A stretch of DNA of 64,000 nt, taken from NCBI GenBank assembly GCA_963756715.1, contig CAVWOV010000002.1, positions 1-64,000 of the forward strand, written 5' to 3'. Position numbers and translations under genes: made by a program. Source of the DNA: VAZQ01 sp963756715. Its GTDB lineage: Bacteria > Pseudomonadota > Alphaproteobacteria > Rhizobiales > Xanthobacteraceae. Shown here in pieces: positions 9,743 to 16,277 of the stretch (its first letter is position 1; the number at the start of each line of letters is the position of its first letter). The notes beneath the pieces were generated by a model. That model had not been told where the DNA came from, did not search any database, and saw only the letters and a program-made list of their open reading frames with translations.

Positions 9743-9788
9743 TCGCACGGACGGTGCGGGGCGAGGGATTTTAGACGGGGGATCGGGG

Positions 9789-10325
9789 ATGGGGTCATTC
9801 TGCCCAGCAATTTGCTTATCCGTGCTGCGTCCACTGCTCGCGGCCGCAATCTTCGCGTTTTTGGCGATGTCCGGCTCGGTCAGCCCGGCCGCCGCCCAGG
9901 GCACCGTCAAGTCGGTGCATAGCGACTGGCAGGTCCGCTGCGACACGCCGGCCGGCGCCCAGGGCGAACAGTGCGCGCTCATCCAGAGCGTCACCGCCGA
10001 GGACCGCGCCAATGTGGGTCTCACCGTCATCATTCTGAAGACCGCGGACCACAAATCCCGGCTGCTTCGCGTCGTCGCCCCGATGGGCGTGCTGCTGCCG
10101 TCCGGCCTCGGGCTCAAGATCGACAATGCCGATGTCGGCCGCGCCGGATTCGTGCGCTGCCTGCCGAACGGCTGCGTCGCCGAGGTGGTCATGGACGACA
10201 ACCTGGTCAAGCAGATGCGCACCGGCCAGACCGCGACCTTCATCATCTTCCAGACGCCCGAGGAAGGCATCGGCTTCCCGATGAGCCTCAAGGGCTTCGG
10301 CGACGGCTTCGACAAGCTCTCCTGA
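9789..10325 (+). CDS. invasion-associated locus B (IalB) family secreted protein
   Basis: Periplasmic or secreted protein of the IalB family (named after a Bartonella invasion protein; widespread in free-living rhizobia with unclear function). From the ATG at 9789 it is 178 aa with a signal peptide (PLLAAAIFAFLAMSGSVSPAAAQ) and the family core SDWQVRCDTPAGAQGEQCAL, then FVRCLPNGCVAEVVMDDNLV with the conserved cysteine pair. The frame is open back to 9663 through the minisatellite, but only the internal ATG places the signal sequence near the N-terminus. A rho-independent terminator follows. Confidence 0.9.
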   Translation: MGSFCPAICLSVLRPLLAAAIFAFLAMSGSVSPAAAQGTVKSVHSDWQVRCDTPAGAQGEQCALIQSVTAEDRANVGLTVIILKTADHKSRLLRVVAPMGVLLPSGLGLKIDNADVGRAGFVRCLPNGCVAEVVMDDNLVKQMRTGQTATFIIFQTPEEGIGFPMSLKGFGDGFDKLS

Positions 10326-10359
10326 GACGGCGGACCGGCAGGTCCGACCCAACTCGACG

Positions 10360-10390
10360 GCCGGGGCATGCCCCGGCCTTTTGTTTTTTC
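10360..10390 (+). terminator. rho-independent terminator of ialB
   Basis: A perfect 20-base palindrome (GGCCGGGGCATGCCCCGGCC) immediately followed by a T-rich tract (TTTTGTTTTTT), 35 bases after the ialB stop. Textbook intrinsic terminator geometry. Confidence 0.85.
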
Positions 10391-10411
10391 GAGAACACCA
10401 CCGCCCTCTCG

Positions 10412-10530
10412 ACTCCCCTCCCCCCTTGTGGGGAGGGGTCGGGGGTGGGGTCTTCCGACTGGTTCGATAAGAAAGACCCCACCCCGACGCGCTAATGCCG
10501 CGCGTCGACCCTCCCCCACAAGGGGGAGGG
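10412..10530. repeat. GC-rich palindromic element (intergenic copy)
   Basis: Two hairpin halves, CCCCTCC..TTGTGG..GGAGGGG followed by TCGGGGGTGGGGTCTT, and the reverse arrangement AAGACCCCACCCCGAC ending CCCTCCCCCACAAGGGGGAGGG, around a short spacer. It belongs to the same family as the copies at 11322, 16035, 44045 and 48258. Confidence 0.75.
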
Positions 10531-10629
10531 TCTGATCGCTGCACGAACCCCTTCGAACCTCAACATTCTGCGGGCGACGTCACCCGCTCGCCCTTGCGCC
10601 GCGCCGGTATCAGGACTATATTCCTTGTC

Positions 10630-11473
10630 ATGCGCCCTCCCTTCCCGCCTTCTCCCATCGCCCGGATCGGCATCCCGCCCGACCACGACGACCCGAACGC
10701 CGTGACGGTGCGGCCGCGCGGCTCGCGCCAGCCGCACTCCGACGCCACGTTCGCGAAGGTGCGCCGCCTGATCGAAGACAGCGCGCTCAGCTATGGCGAG
10801 ATCCGGGCGCGCACCGGCGTGAGCCACGCCAGCATCTGCCGCTGGACCCGCGACCACGGCTGGAAGCGGCCGCCGCTGGCGCCGCGCGCCAACGACCTGA
10901 TGCCGACCCCGCGGGCGAGCGCGCAACTCAAGCGCCGCACGCTGGCCGCGCGCCTCGACGCGCTCGCGGAGCGCCACATCCGCGAGCTCGAAGAGAGCCA
11001 ATGCGTCGATCCCGACAAGCTCGGCGAGGCGCTGGAGCTTTTGAAGATGGCGAAGCTCGCCGCCCGCCGCCGGCCAAAGGCGGCGGGTCGGCGACCTGGC
11101 CGAGCCCGAGGAATTCCGCCGCCCGATCATCCAGCTCTGTGCCGCCGGCGTCGACCTCTCCCGCGCGCCGCGCGCGGCAGTCGACGACTTCCTCGCCAAC
11201 CGCGAACGCCCGCCCAAGGAGACCCTGCCGCCGAAGGGCCGCGGCCCCAAGCGCGCGTATGCGTATTGGCGGATGAGGGAGAGGGAGCGGGTAATGCAGC
11301 CGCGCAGCATCGGCAGAGCGCTCCCTCCCCTTAAAACGGGGAGGGTCGGGGCGGGGATCATCCGGTACTCGACTACGCGACCCCCACCCCAACCCTCCCC
11401 CTTGCAGGGGAAGGGAGCGGGCTGCCCGTGCCGCCGCCATTGTCCTCCCGCCCACGGTGCTATACATGTATAG
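10630..11473 (+). CDS. helix-turn-helix DNA-binding protein of unknown role, frameshifted
   Basis: The N-terminus (MRPPFPPSPIARIGIPPDHDD) leads to a homeodomain-like HTH region: ATFAKVRRLIEDSALSYGEIRARTGVSHASICRWTRDHGWKR, resembling transposase or terminase-small-subunit HTH domains. The first frame becomes low-complexity after LLKMAKLAARRRPKAA; coding continues one frame over from about 11085 (VGDLAEPEEFRRPIIQLCAAGVDLSRAPRA and on to GRGPKRAYAYWRMRERE), pointing to a one-base shift. The shifted frame runs through the next palindromic element to a stop at 11473, so the true end is uncertain. It is not recognised as a named family. Confidence 0.55.
11322..11418. repeat. GC-rich palindromic element (second intergenic copy)
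   Basis: Arms CTCCCCTTAAAACGGGGAG plus GGTCGGGGCGGGG, and CCCCCACCCCAACC plus CTCCCCCTTGCAGGGGAAGG, around a short spacer. Same family as the copy at 10412. The preceding coding frame reads into it as PPPQPSPLQGKG. Confidence 0.7.
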
Positions 11474-11474
11474 C
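11459..11474. promoter_or_regulatory. perfect 16-bp palindrome, probable toxin-antitoxin operator
   Basis: GCTATACATGTATAGC is a perfect inverted repeat 18 bases before the antitoxin ATG. RelB-type ribbon-helix-helix antitoxins repress their own operon by binding such symmetrical AT-rich sites. That this one is the operator is inferred from position and symmetry. Confidence 0.65.
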
Positions 11475-11491
11475 AAATCGGAGACGCCAAA

Positions 11492-11710
11492 ATGCTCGCC
11501 CTTCGCTTGCCGCCCGAGATCGAGCAGCGGCTCGACGCGCTCGCCAAGAAGACCGGCCGCAGCAAGAGCTACTACGCGCGCGAGGCGATCCTGCGCCAGC
11601 TCGAGGACATCGAGGACTATTACCTGGCACGGCGGCGCCTTGCGCGCGGCGGACGGCGAGTGACGCTCGAAAGCCTTGAGCGCGACCTCAAGCGGCGCAC
11701 CAAGCGCTAG
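11492..11710 (+). CDS. RelB/ribbon-helix-helix antitoxin
   Basis: 72-aa antitoxin. The N-terminus MLALRLPPEIEQRLDALAKKTGRSKSYYAREAILRQLEDIEDYYLA is a ribbon-helix-helix DNA-binding fold: a beta strand with alternating residues (LALRLP), then two helices with the RSKSYYAREAI turn. This pattern is typical of the antitoxin family partnered with RelE/ParE toxins. The C-terminal tail (LESLERDLKRR) would wrap the toxin. It forms an operon with the toxin 63 bases downstream and is probably autoregulated through the palindrome just upstream. Confidence 0.88.
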   Translation: MLALRLPPEIEQRLDALAKKTGRSKSYYAREAILRQLEDIEDYYLARRRLARGGRRVTLESLERDLKRRTKR

Positions 11711-11773
11711 AAATTTTGAGCGGCGCATGTCCTTTTCGGAAAACCGGTTCCCACTCTTCCGGGACATGCGCTG

Positions 11774-12049
11774 ATGGCCGCGCCGGTCTGGCGGGTCGAG
11801 TTCGATCGCGCCGCCGTCCGCGACCTGCGCAAGCTGGGCCTCGACGCCGAGCGGCGCATCTTGCGTTATCTTCGCGAGCGCATCGCCGGTAGCACCGACC
11901 CGCGCCGGCTCGGCCAGGCGCTGACCGGCGACCGCAGGGGACTTTGGCGCTACCGCGTCGGCGATTACCGAATTGTTGCCGAGATCGAGGACGACCGGTT
12001 CGTTGTGCTGGTGCTGACCGTCGGCCACCGGCGCGAGGTCTATCGCTGA
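11774..12049 (+). CDS. RelE/ParE-family toxin
   Basis: 91-aa toxin of the RelE/ParE superfamily, which block growth by mRNA cleavage at the ribosome or by gyrase inhibition. Conserved features are the start VWRVEFDRAAVRDLRKLGLDAERRIL, the basic core LTGDRRGLWRYRVGDYRIVAEIEDDRFVVLVLTVGHRREVYR, and the Y(R)VGDYR motif with a terminal R-x-x-V-Y. These point to the RelE branch (mRNA interferase) rather than ParE. Partner of the upstream antitoxin. Confidence 0.88.
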   Translation: MAAPVWRVEFDRAAVRDLRKLGLDAERRILRYLRERIAGSTDPRRLGQALTGDRRGLWRYRVGDYRIVAEIEDDRFVVLVLTVGHRREVYR

Positions 12050-12105
12050 GCAGCGGCACGTTCGGTCGTTTGCACCAGCCGTTGCTCAGGCTGTGACCCA
12101 ACGAC

Positions 12106-12185
12106 GTCATTGCGAAAAGCGAAGCGACGAAGCAATCCAGAATGGCGCGAAGATACCTGGATTGCTTCGCTTCGCTCGCAATGAC
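12106..12185. repeat. palindromic repeat (CATTGCGAG/GAAGCAATCCAG type)
   Basis: Inverted arms GTCATTGCGA...GAAGCAATCCAG and CTGGATTGCTTCG...TCGCAATGAC around a 16-base loop. This short repeat type is familiar from intergenic regions of many rhizobial chromosomes. It separates the RelBE-like pair from the next HTH gene. Confidence 0.75.
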
Positions 12186-12230
12186 GGAGAGAGACCTGGT
12201 TCGCATCATTTCCGCCAGAAGCGGAGCTGC

Positions 12231-12587
12231 ATGAAAAAAGGAAGTATCACGAGATTTAAGCTCAACCCGAAGAAGCCGCCGAAAACCGACTGGCGCGACT
12301 CCGACGCTATGCGCGACGCCGACCGCCATAGCGCGGCGCTTGTGGACGCGGACGCGCCGCCGGCGACCAAGGCGCAGCTTGCCCGCGCGCGGCGCTTGCC
12401 GAGCGTGCGCGCGTTGCGCGCGAAACTGAACCTGACGCAGGAGGAGTTCGCGGCCCGCTTTCACCTGCCGCTCGGCACGGTGCGGGATTGGGAGCAAGGC
12501 GCCCACCGTCCCGACACAGCCGCGCAGGTGCTGCTGACCGTCATCGCCAAAGACCCGGACGCGGTGGCAAGGGCGTTGGAAGTGTAG
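12231..12587 (+). CDS. orphan antitoxin-like helix-turn-helix protein
   Basis: From the ATG at 12231 the 118-aa protein starts MKKGSITRFKLNPKKPPKTDW, resembling the N-termini of BrnA-type antitoxins. It ends in an XRE-type helix-turn-helix (VRALRAKLNLTQEEFAARFHLPLGTVRDWEQGAHRPDTAAQVLL), so it is probably a DNA-binding antitoxin or regulator. The open frame starts earlier at 12093 but only by translating the palindromic repeat. No BrnT-like or other toxin gene sits next to it; upstream is only the repeat, so it may be a remnant of a second toxin-antitoxin module. Confidence 0.7.
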   Translation: MKKGSITRFKLNPKKPPKTDWRDSDAMRDADRHSAALVDADAPPATKAQLARARRLPSVRALRAKLNLTQEEFAARFHLPLGTVRDWEQGAHRPDTAAQVLLTVIAKDPDAVARALEV

Positions 12588-12688
12588 CAGGCGCGAGGCA
12601 GTCCGTAGCCCGCAGGGAGCGAAGAGAAACACTGGAGCGATATAATCCGCTTTACGCGTTGAAGACAGGTTTTTCCGAACATCTCGGG

Positions 12689-13387
12689 TTATGCATTCTC
12701 AGGATGCTGTTGTGCTCGAACCTTCCAAGGGCGATTTCCGCCCGTACGAGATGATGGCAATCTTACGAAGGAAGCCAAATATTCGGCAGTGACTTTAGAT
12801 ACCTTTTGACCCTCGATCTCTTGCTTTAAAAACCACTCGACGAGTGTCTCTTTGATTGGCTGATCGTGCTCAGATATCCTAAACTCGTCTATCGCTTTCC
12901 ACATTAAGGCGATGTAAGGCGTCGAGTACTCGGTTGCCGGTTCTGCTTGTTCGCCCGGCCTGTGTGCCGCGATGTCCTCACCGACATGTTCTCGACAATC
13001 GTCGACCACCACCATGATATCCGTAAACTCGTGGGTCCTATTCCTCACGGTGCCATACAAACTTGACTTCGCAAAAGCGCTCTCGATCCAAAATTCCACG
13101 GGAATATAGGTGCGAATTCTTGAGTGCTGCTTATTTTGCTGGGCCTCCCATCTAACTGCAGTACCCCGCTTGATTTCGCTCCTACGCCCGGTCGCACGAA
13201 TGAGACCGGATTTTATGAGTCCGAGTACCTTGGCTTTCGCCAACTCGGCAGCATAATCACGCTCCGCGTAGGAGTAGTATTTGTTCGATATCTCGTGAAA
13301 ATTGTTAGTGCCGTGCGCAACCAAGTCCACGACTGAATGAATACCCAAGAGATCGGGAAAAGATGGGATATCGTCTTTGAGTGCCAT
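12689..13387 (-). CDS. hypothetical protein, accessory
   Basis: 232-aa protein (MALKDDIPSFPDLLGIHSVVDLVAHGTNNF) with no recognised domain. No signal peptide or clear membrane segment is seen; the sequence looks globular and mixed (TDIMVVVDDCREHVGEDIAAHRPGEQ, then a helical C-terminal half). Codon use is visibly less GC-biased than neighbours, suggesting recent acquisition. An AGGTC ribosome-binding site precedes the ATG. The stop of the 48-aa membrane protein gene lies 11 bases upstream, so the two form an operon. Confidence 0.6.
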   Translation of the reverse strand: MALKDDIPSFPDLLGIHSVVDLVAHGTNNFHEISNKYYSYAERDYAAELAKAKVLGLIKSGLIRATGRRSEIKRGTAVRWEAQQNKQHSRIRTYIPVEFWIESAFAKSSLYGTVRNRTHEFTDIMVVVDDCREHVGEDIAAHRPGEQAEPATEYSTPYIALMWKAIDEFRISEHDQPIKETLVEWFLKQEIEGQKVSKVTAEYLASFVRLPSSRTGGNRPWKVRAQQHPENA

Positions 13388-13398
13388 GTGCTCGTGAC

Positions 13399-13545
13399 CT
13401 AGCTGTTGCGGTCAGTCGTTCGGACCCACACTGTGAAGGCTAACGCTCCAGAAAACACAATGATTGTCAGGACCGATACTGCGAGCAGACCCTCGGCCTG
13501 TATGGTCACCCAGCCCCCTATCGACACTATCAATTTGTCCGTCAT
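13399..13545 (-). CDS. 48-aa single-helix membrane protein
   Basis: A short gene read from the minus strand: MTDKLIVSIGGWVTIQAEGL, then one hydrophobic segment (LLAVSVLTIIVFSGALAFTVW) and a charged end (VRTTDRNS). A CAGG ribosome-binding site lies about eight bases before the ATG. It ends 11 bases before the start of the accessory hypothetical gene, with matching AT-richer composition. Function unknown; the pairing suggests a membrane anchor or small immunity-like partner, but that is only a guess. Confidence 0.5.
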   Translation of the reverse strand: MTDKLIVSIGGWVTIQAEGLLAVSVLTIIVFSGALAFTVWVRTTDRNS

Positions 13546-13925
13546 ACGTGAACCTGCCTACCAATTCTGATTCCTTGCGCATATTCCTCCTCGGCGATGG
13601 GCTTGAGAACGTGGAAAGGGTTCAGTATCGGGTTCAACCCGATACTGGTTCAATTTTGCCTTGGATTCATTGGCAAAATCGGCAGACGCCCAAATTTATC
13701 GTGCGGAATCGCGTCGCTTCGCGATAAATCGGAACGAATAGTAACGGACAGTGCTGGTTCAAGGTAGGACGCAGGGCAAAGCGGGGCAAATGGGCGCTTT
13801 TGGGTCTAACGGGGCCTTTCCGGGAGTTGAAGGCAGCCCGCACCTCTCGGCCGAATGAGCCTCATTGCGACCTTAGCCTCCCGCGACCACATCATTTCTC
13901 TATGTTTGATGGTGAGAGCCCTTAG

Positions 13926-15568
13926 CCCGGATTATGCGTGACGGCGAGGAGTTGGGAGACGACTGTGGCAAGAAGCGCGCGATTCACGTAGCAAATCGGT
14001 GTTCGATCGAATTGCAATGTGCATCAGCCCTCCGCCACAGCCGCCATGAACGACGATACGCTGCTTCCGTTTGACCTTCCATCTGTCCGACGCAAGAAAC
14101 TCACAGTTGATTTTGACGGCGGCAATCAGTCGTCGGATGGTGGCCTGCTGTTGTTGCGAGAGGCGGAGCGCAGGCTTGGGGTGTGCGCGCGGCTTGCTGC
14201 TACGATGCCGGACCGGCGCGACGCGAGCCGCATCGAGCACGAGATGTTCGAGATGGTGATGGCGCGGGCCGTGGCGATTGCGTGCGGCCACGAGGACGCC
14301 ATCGACCTCGACCGGCTGCGGCATGATCCGCTGATGAAGATTGCGGTCGGCCGCTGTCCGGCCACTGGGGCGCCGCTGGCCTCGCAATCGACGATCAGCC
14401 GTCTGGAGAATGCGCCGAGCAAGACACAGGCAGCGCGGCTCTCCGCCGCGCTGATCGACCAGGCCGGCGCGACGGTGCGGCCGGGCAAGCAGGCGGTTCT
14501 CGACATCGACGACACGTTCTGCGCGGCGCATGGCGGTCAGCAGCTTGCGTTCTGGAACGCGCATCACGACGAGCGTGGCTTTGCGCCGATGCATATCTAT
14601 CACGTGGCGAGCGGCACGCCGGTGGCGGCGATCCTGCGTCCGGCCTGCACCCCGAGCGGCATGGAGGTGTGCACCGTCATCAAGCATGTGACCCGGCGCC
14701 TACGCCGACATTGGCCGAACACACGCATCGTCTGGCGCGGCGACAGCCACTATGGCCGCGTCGAGGCCATGGAATGGGCGGAAAACAACGATGTGGACTA
14801 CATTTTTGGCCTTGCCGGCAATGCTGTGCTCGATGCCCTGGCGGCAGAGACCGCTCTCAATCTACGCTTCCGTCATGCGATGAGCAGGAAGCCGAAACTG
14901 CGCACCTATGCGAGCTTTGCCTATCAGGCCGGCAGCTGGAAACGGCCGCGCAGGGTCGTGGCCCGGCTCGAGTGCTCGCTGCAGCCGGGAGAGAACGGCA
15001 TGCGTCAGGAGGTCGACATCCGCTACGTCGTAACCTCGCTCAAGGGCTCGGCGCGGTACCTCTACGAAAACGTCTACTGCCAGCGCGGCCAGATGGAAAA
15101 CCTGATCAAGTTGCACAAGGCGCAGCTGGCATCGGATCGCATGTCGTGTCACAGCGCCACCGCCAACCAGGTGCGGCTCGTCCTTCACACCGCCGCGTTC
15201 TGGCTGATGCATGGCGTGCGCGCCGCGATCCCGCAGACAAACCCGCTCGCCAAGTGTGAGTTCGCGACATTCCGACAGCGCCTCATCAAGATCGGGGCGC
15301 GCGTGATCGAGCACATCGCACGCATCCGCATCCAGCTGCCGACGAGTTGCGCAGAGGGGGCGTTGTTCCGAACAGTCGCGCTGGGCCTGCTGCGATCCGG
15401 CCCATGAGCCACGGGGCGGAGCTCCCCGACGAGCCGCCGATCCAGGCAGACCAACCCCACACGCGTTCCACAGCGAGTTGCCTCACACCGATCCCACAGG
15501 ACGGATCGCCGGAGCGCGCCAGACCACCAAGACGCGCAAAAAATGCTCAGCGTCGTGCATGATCCCGG
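13926..15568 (+). mobile_element. complete IS1380-family insertion sequence with terminal repeats and TTAG target duplication
   Basis: The transposase gene is bounded by imperfect 23-bp terminal inverted repeats (left 13926-13948 beginning CCCGGATTATGC; right 15546-15568, whose complement begins CCGGGATCATGC; 17 of 23 positions match). The four bases outside each end are identical (TTAG at 13922-13925 and 15569-15572), as expected for a target-site duplication. The element is about 1.64 kb and carries only the transposase. It landed next to a palindromic repeat cluster. Confidence 0.8.
14046..15407 (+). CDS. IS1380 family transposase
   Basis: DDE transposase, 453 aa from the ATG at 14046 (MNDDTLLPFDLPSVRRKKLTV; a GTG at 14019 would add nine residues). 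Family blocks are VDFDGGNQSSDGGLLLLREAERRLG, the first acidic residue in AVLDIDDTFCAAHGGQQ, the second in IVWRGDSHYGRVEAMEWAE, and the third in the ENVYCQRGQMENLIKLHKAQLASDRMSCHSATANQVRL segment. All are intact, so the copy could be active. Confidence 0.92.
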   Translation: MNDDTLLPFDLPSVRRKKLTVDFDGGNQSSDGGLLLLREAERRLGVCARLAATMPDRRDASRIEHEMFEMVMARAVAIACGHEDAIDLDRLRHDPLMKIAVGRCPATGAPLASQSTISRLENAPSKTQAARLSAALIDQAGATVRPGKQAVLDIDDTFCAAHGGQQLAFWNAHHDERGFAPMHIYHVASGTPVAAILRPACTPSGMEVCTVIKHVTRRLRRHWPNTRIVWRGDSHYGRVEAMEWAENNDVDYIFGLAGNAVLDALAAETALNLRFRHAMSRKPKLRTYASFAYQAGSWKRPRRVVARLECSLQPGENGMRQEVDIRYVVTSLKGSARYLYENVYCQRGQMENLIKLHKAQLASDRMSCHSATANQVRLVLHTAAFWLMHGVRAAIPQTNPLAKCEFATFRQRLIKIGARVIEHIARIRIQLPTSCAEGALFRTVALGLLRSGP

Positions 15569-15575
15569 TTAGCTT

Positions 15576-15717
15576 GTAGGACGGGTTAATAGCCGAAAGC
15601 GTAACCCGTCACCTTGATACATTTTAGCGAGTAGCCCGGGCGGGTTAGCCGAAGGCGTAACCCGCCGTCTTCGTGTCGGGCCACAGTGGCGAATTACGCT
15701 TCGCCAATCCGCCCTAC
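15576..15717. repeat. cluster of three palindromic repeats (GGGTTAGCCGAAGGCGTAACCC type)
   Basis: Three hairpins in a row: ACGGGTTA/TAACCCGT at 15581-15609, GGCGGGTTA/TAACCCGCC at 15639-15666, and TGGCGAA/TTCGCCA at 15687-15706 followed by CCGCCCTAC. These resemble short palindromic units common in rhizobial and other proteobacterial intergenic DNA. They abut the right end of the insertion sequence. Confidence 0.75.
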
Positions 15718-15807
15718 GCGCTCAAATTATTCGATGAGAGTGTGAGGTGGTTCACGCAGCTCGCCCCCTCGGCTTTGGCATCCTCCGCAAAGTTGTGGAG
15801 TAGTGCC

Positions 15808-15903
15808 ATGTCGATCGACCTTCGCTTCGTCTTGATTTGGGCGGTTACGCTCGCAATTTGTGGGACACTTATTCTTGGCGCCATTGCCGGCGTTGCCGGA
15901 TAG
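15808..15903 (+). CDS. possible 31-aa membrane peptide
   Basis: An ATG at 15808 opens MSIDLRFVLIWAVTLAICGTLILGAIAGVAG, essentially one membrane helix. The frame is open further upstream through the repeat cluster, which is unlikely to be coding. No strong ribosome-binding site was noted. It could be chance; listed because its hydrophobic profile is coherent and the stretch otherwise holds no gene. Confidence 0.25.
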   Translation: MSIDLRFVLIWAVTLAICGTLILGAIAGVAG

Positions 15904-16034
15904 AGGCCGGATCACCCTCGCCGGCGAACCTGCGCGGGATGATGTTCGCCTTTGTCCGAGGGTACGCTTGGCGCGCGTGACCGGCCTCTATCGCCTCAGA
16001 GGAACGCAAGCGTCAGCAAGGACGGCGCCGGTAT

Positions 16035-16175
16035 TTGCGCCCTCTCCCCTTGTGGGAGAGGGCCATGCTGAACATTCAACAGCGTCGATTGGGTGAGGGG
16101 TGATGCCCGCCCCCTCACCCGATCCTTTGCGCTGAAATTCTGAGCAGCCCTCTCCCACAAGGGGAGAGGGCGCAA
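16035..16175. repeat. large palindromic element with perfect 29-bp arms
   Basis: The left arm 16035-16063 (TTGCGCCCTCTCCCCTTG...) is an exact reverse complement of 16147-16175. Between them lies a second hairpin, GGGTGAGGGG/CCCCTCACCC. It sits about 100 bases upstream of tldD. It looks like the same family as the elements at 10412 and inside lhr and the ligase gene, but with longer, better preserved arms. Confidence 0.8.
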
Positions 16176-16277
16176 TAACGACCACCGTGCGGCCCCTCCA
16201 CAACACCGTGTGGCCCTCGCGACGCGCCCGCCGAACACCCTATGTTAGCGGCGAAGCCCCACCACCGGAACCCGCCC

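Noticed and set aside
9663..9788. Start of ialB through the minisatellite
   Set aside because: It would place 42 residues of repeat-coded sequence before a clear signal peptide.
13464..13727. 87-residue plus-strand frame between the accessory gene and the insertion sequence
   Set aside because: It overlaps the better supported 48-residue minus-strand gene and shows no protein-like pattern.
10412..16175. Repeats as a CRISPR array
   Set aside because: The repeats are palindromic, unevenly spaced and separated by genes; no regular repeat-spacer pattern or cas genes.
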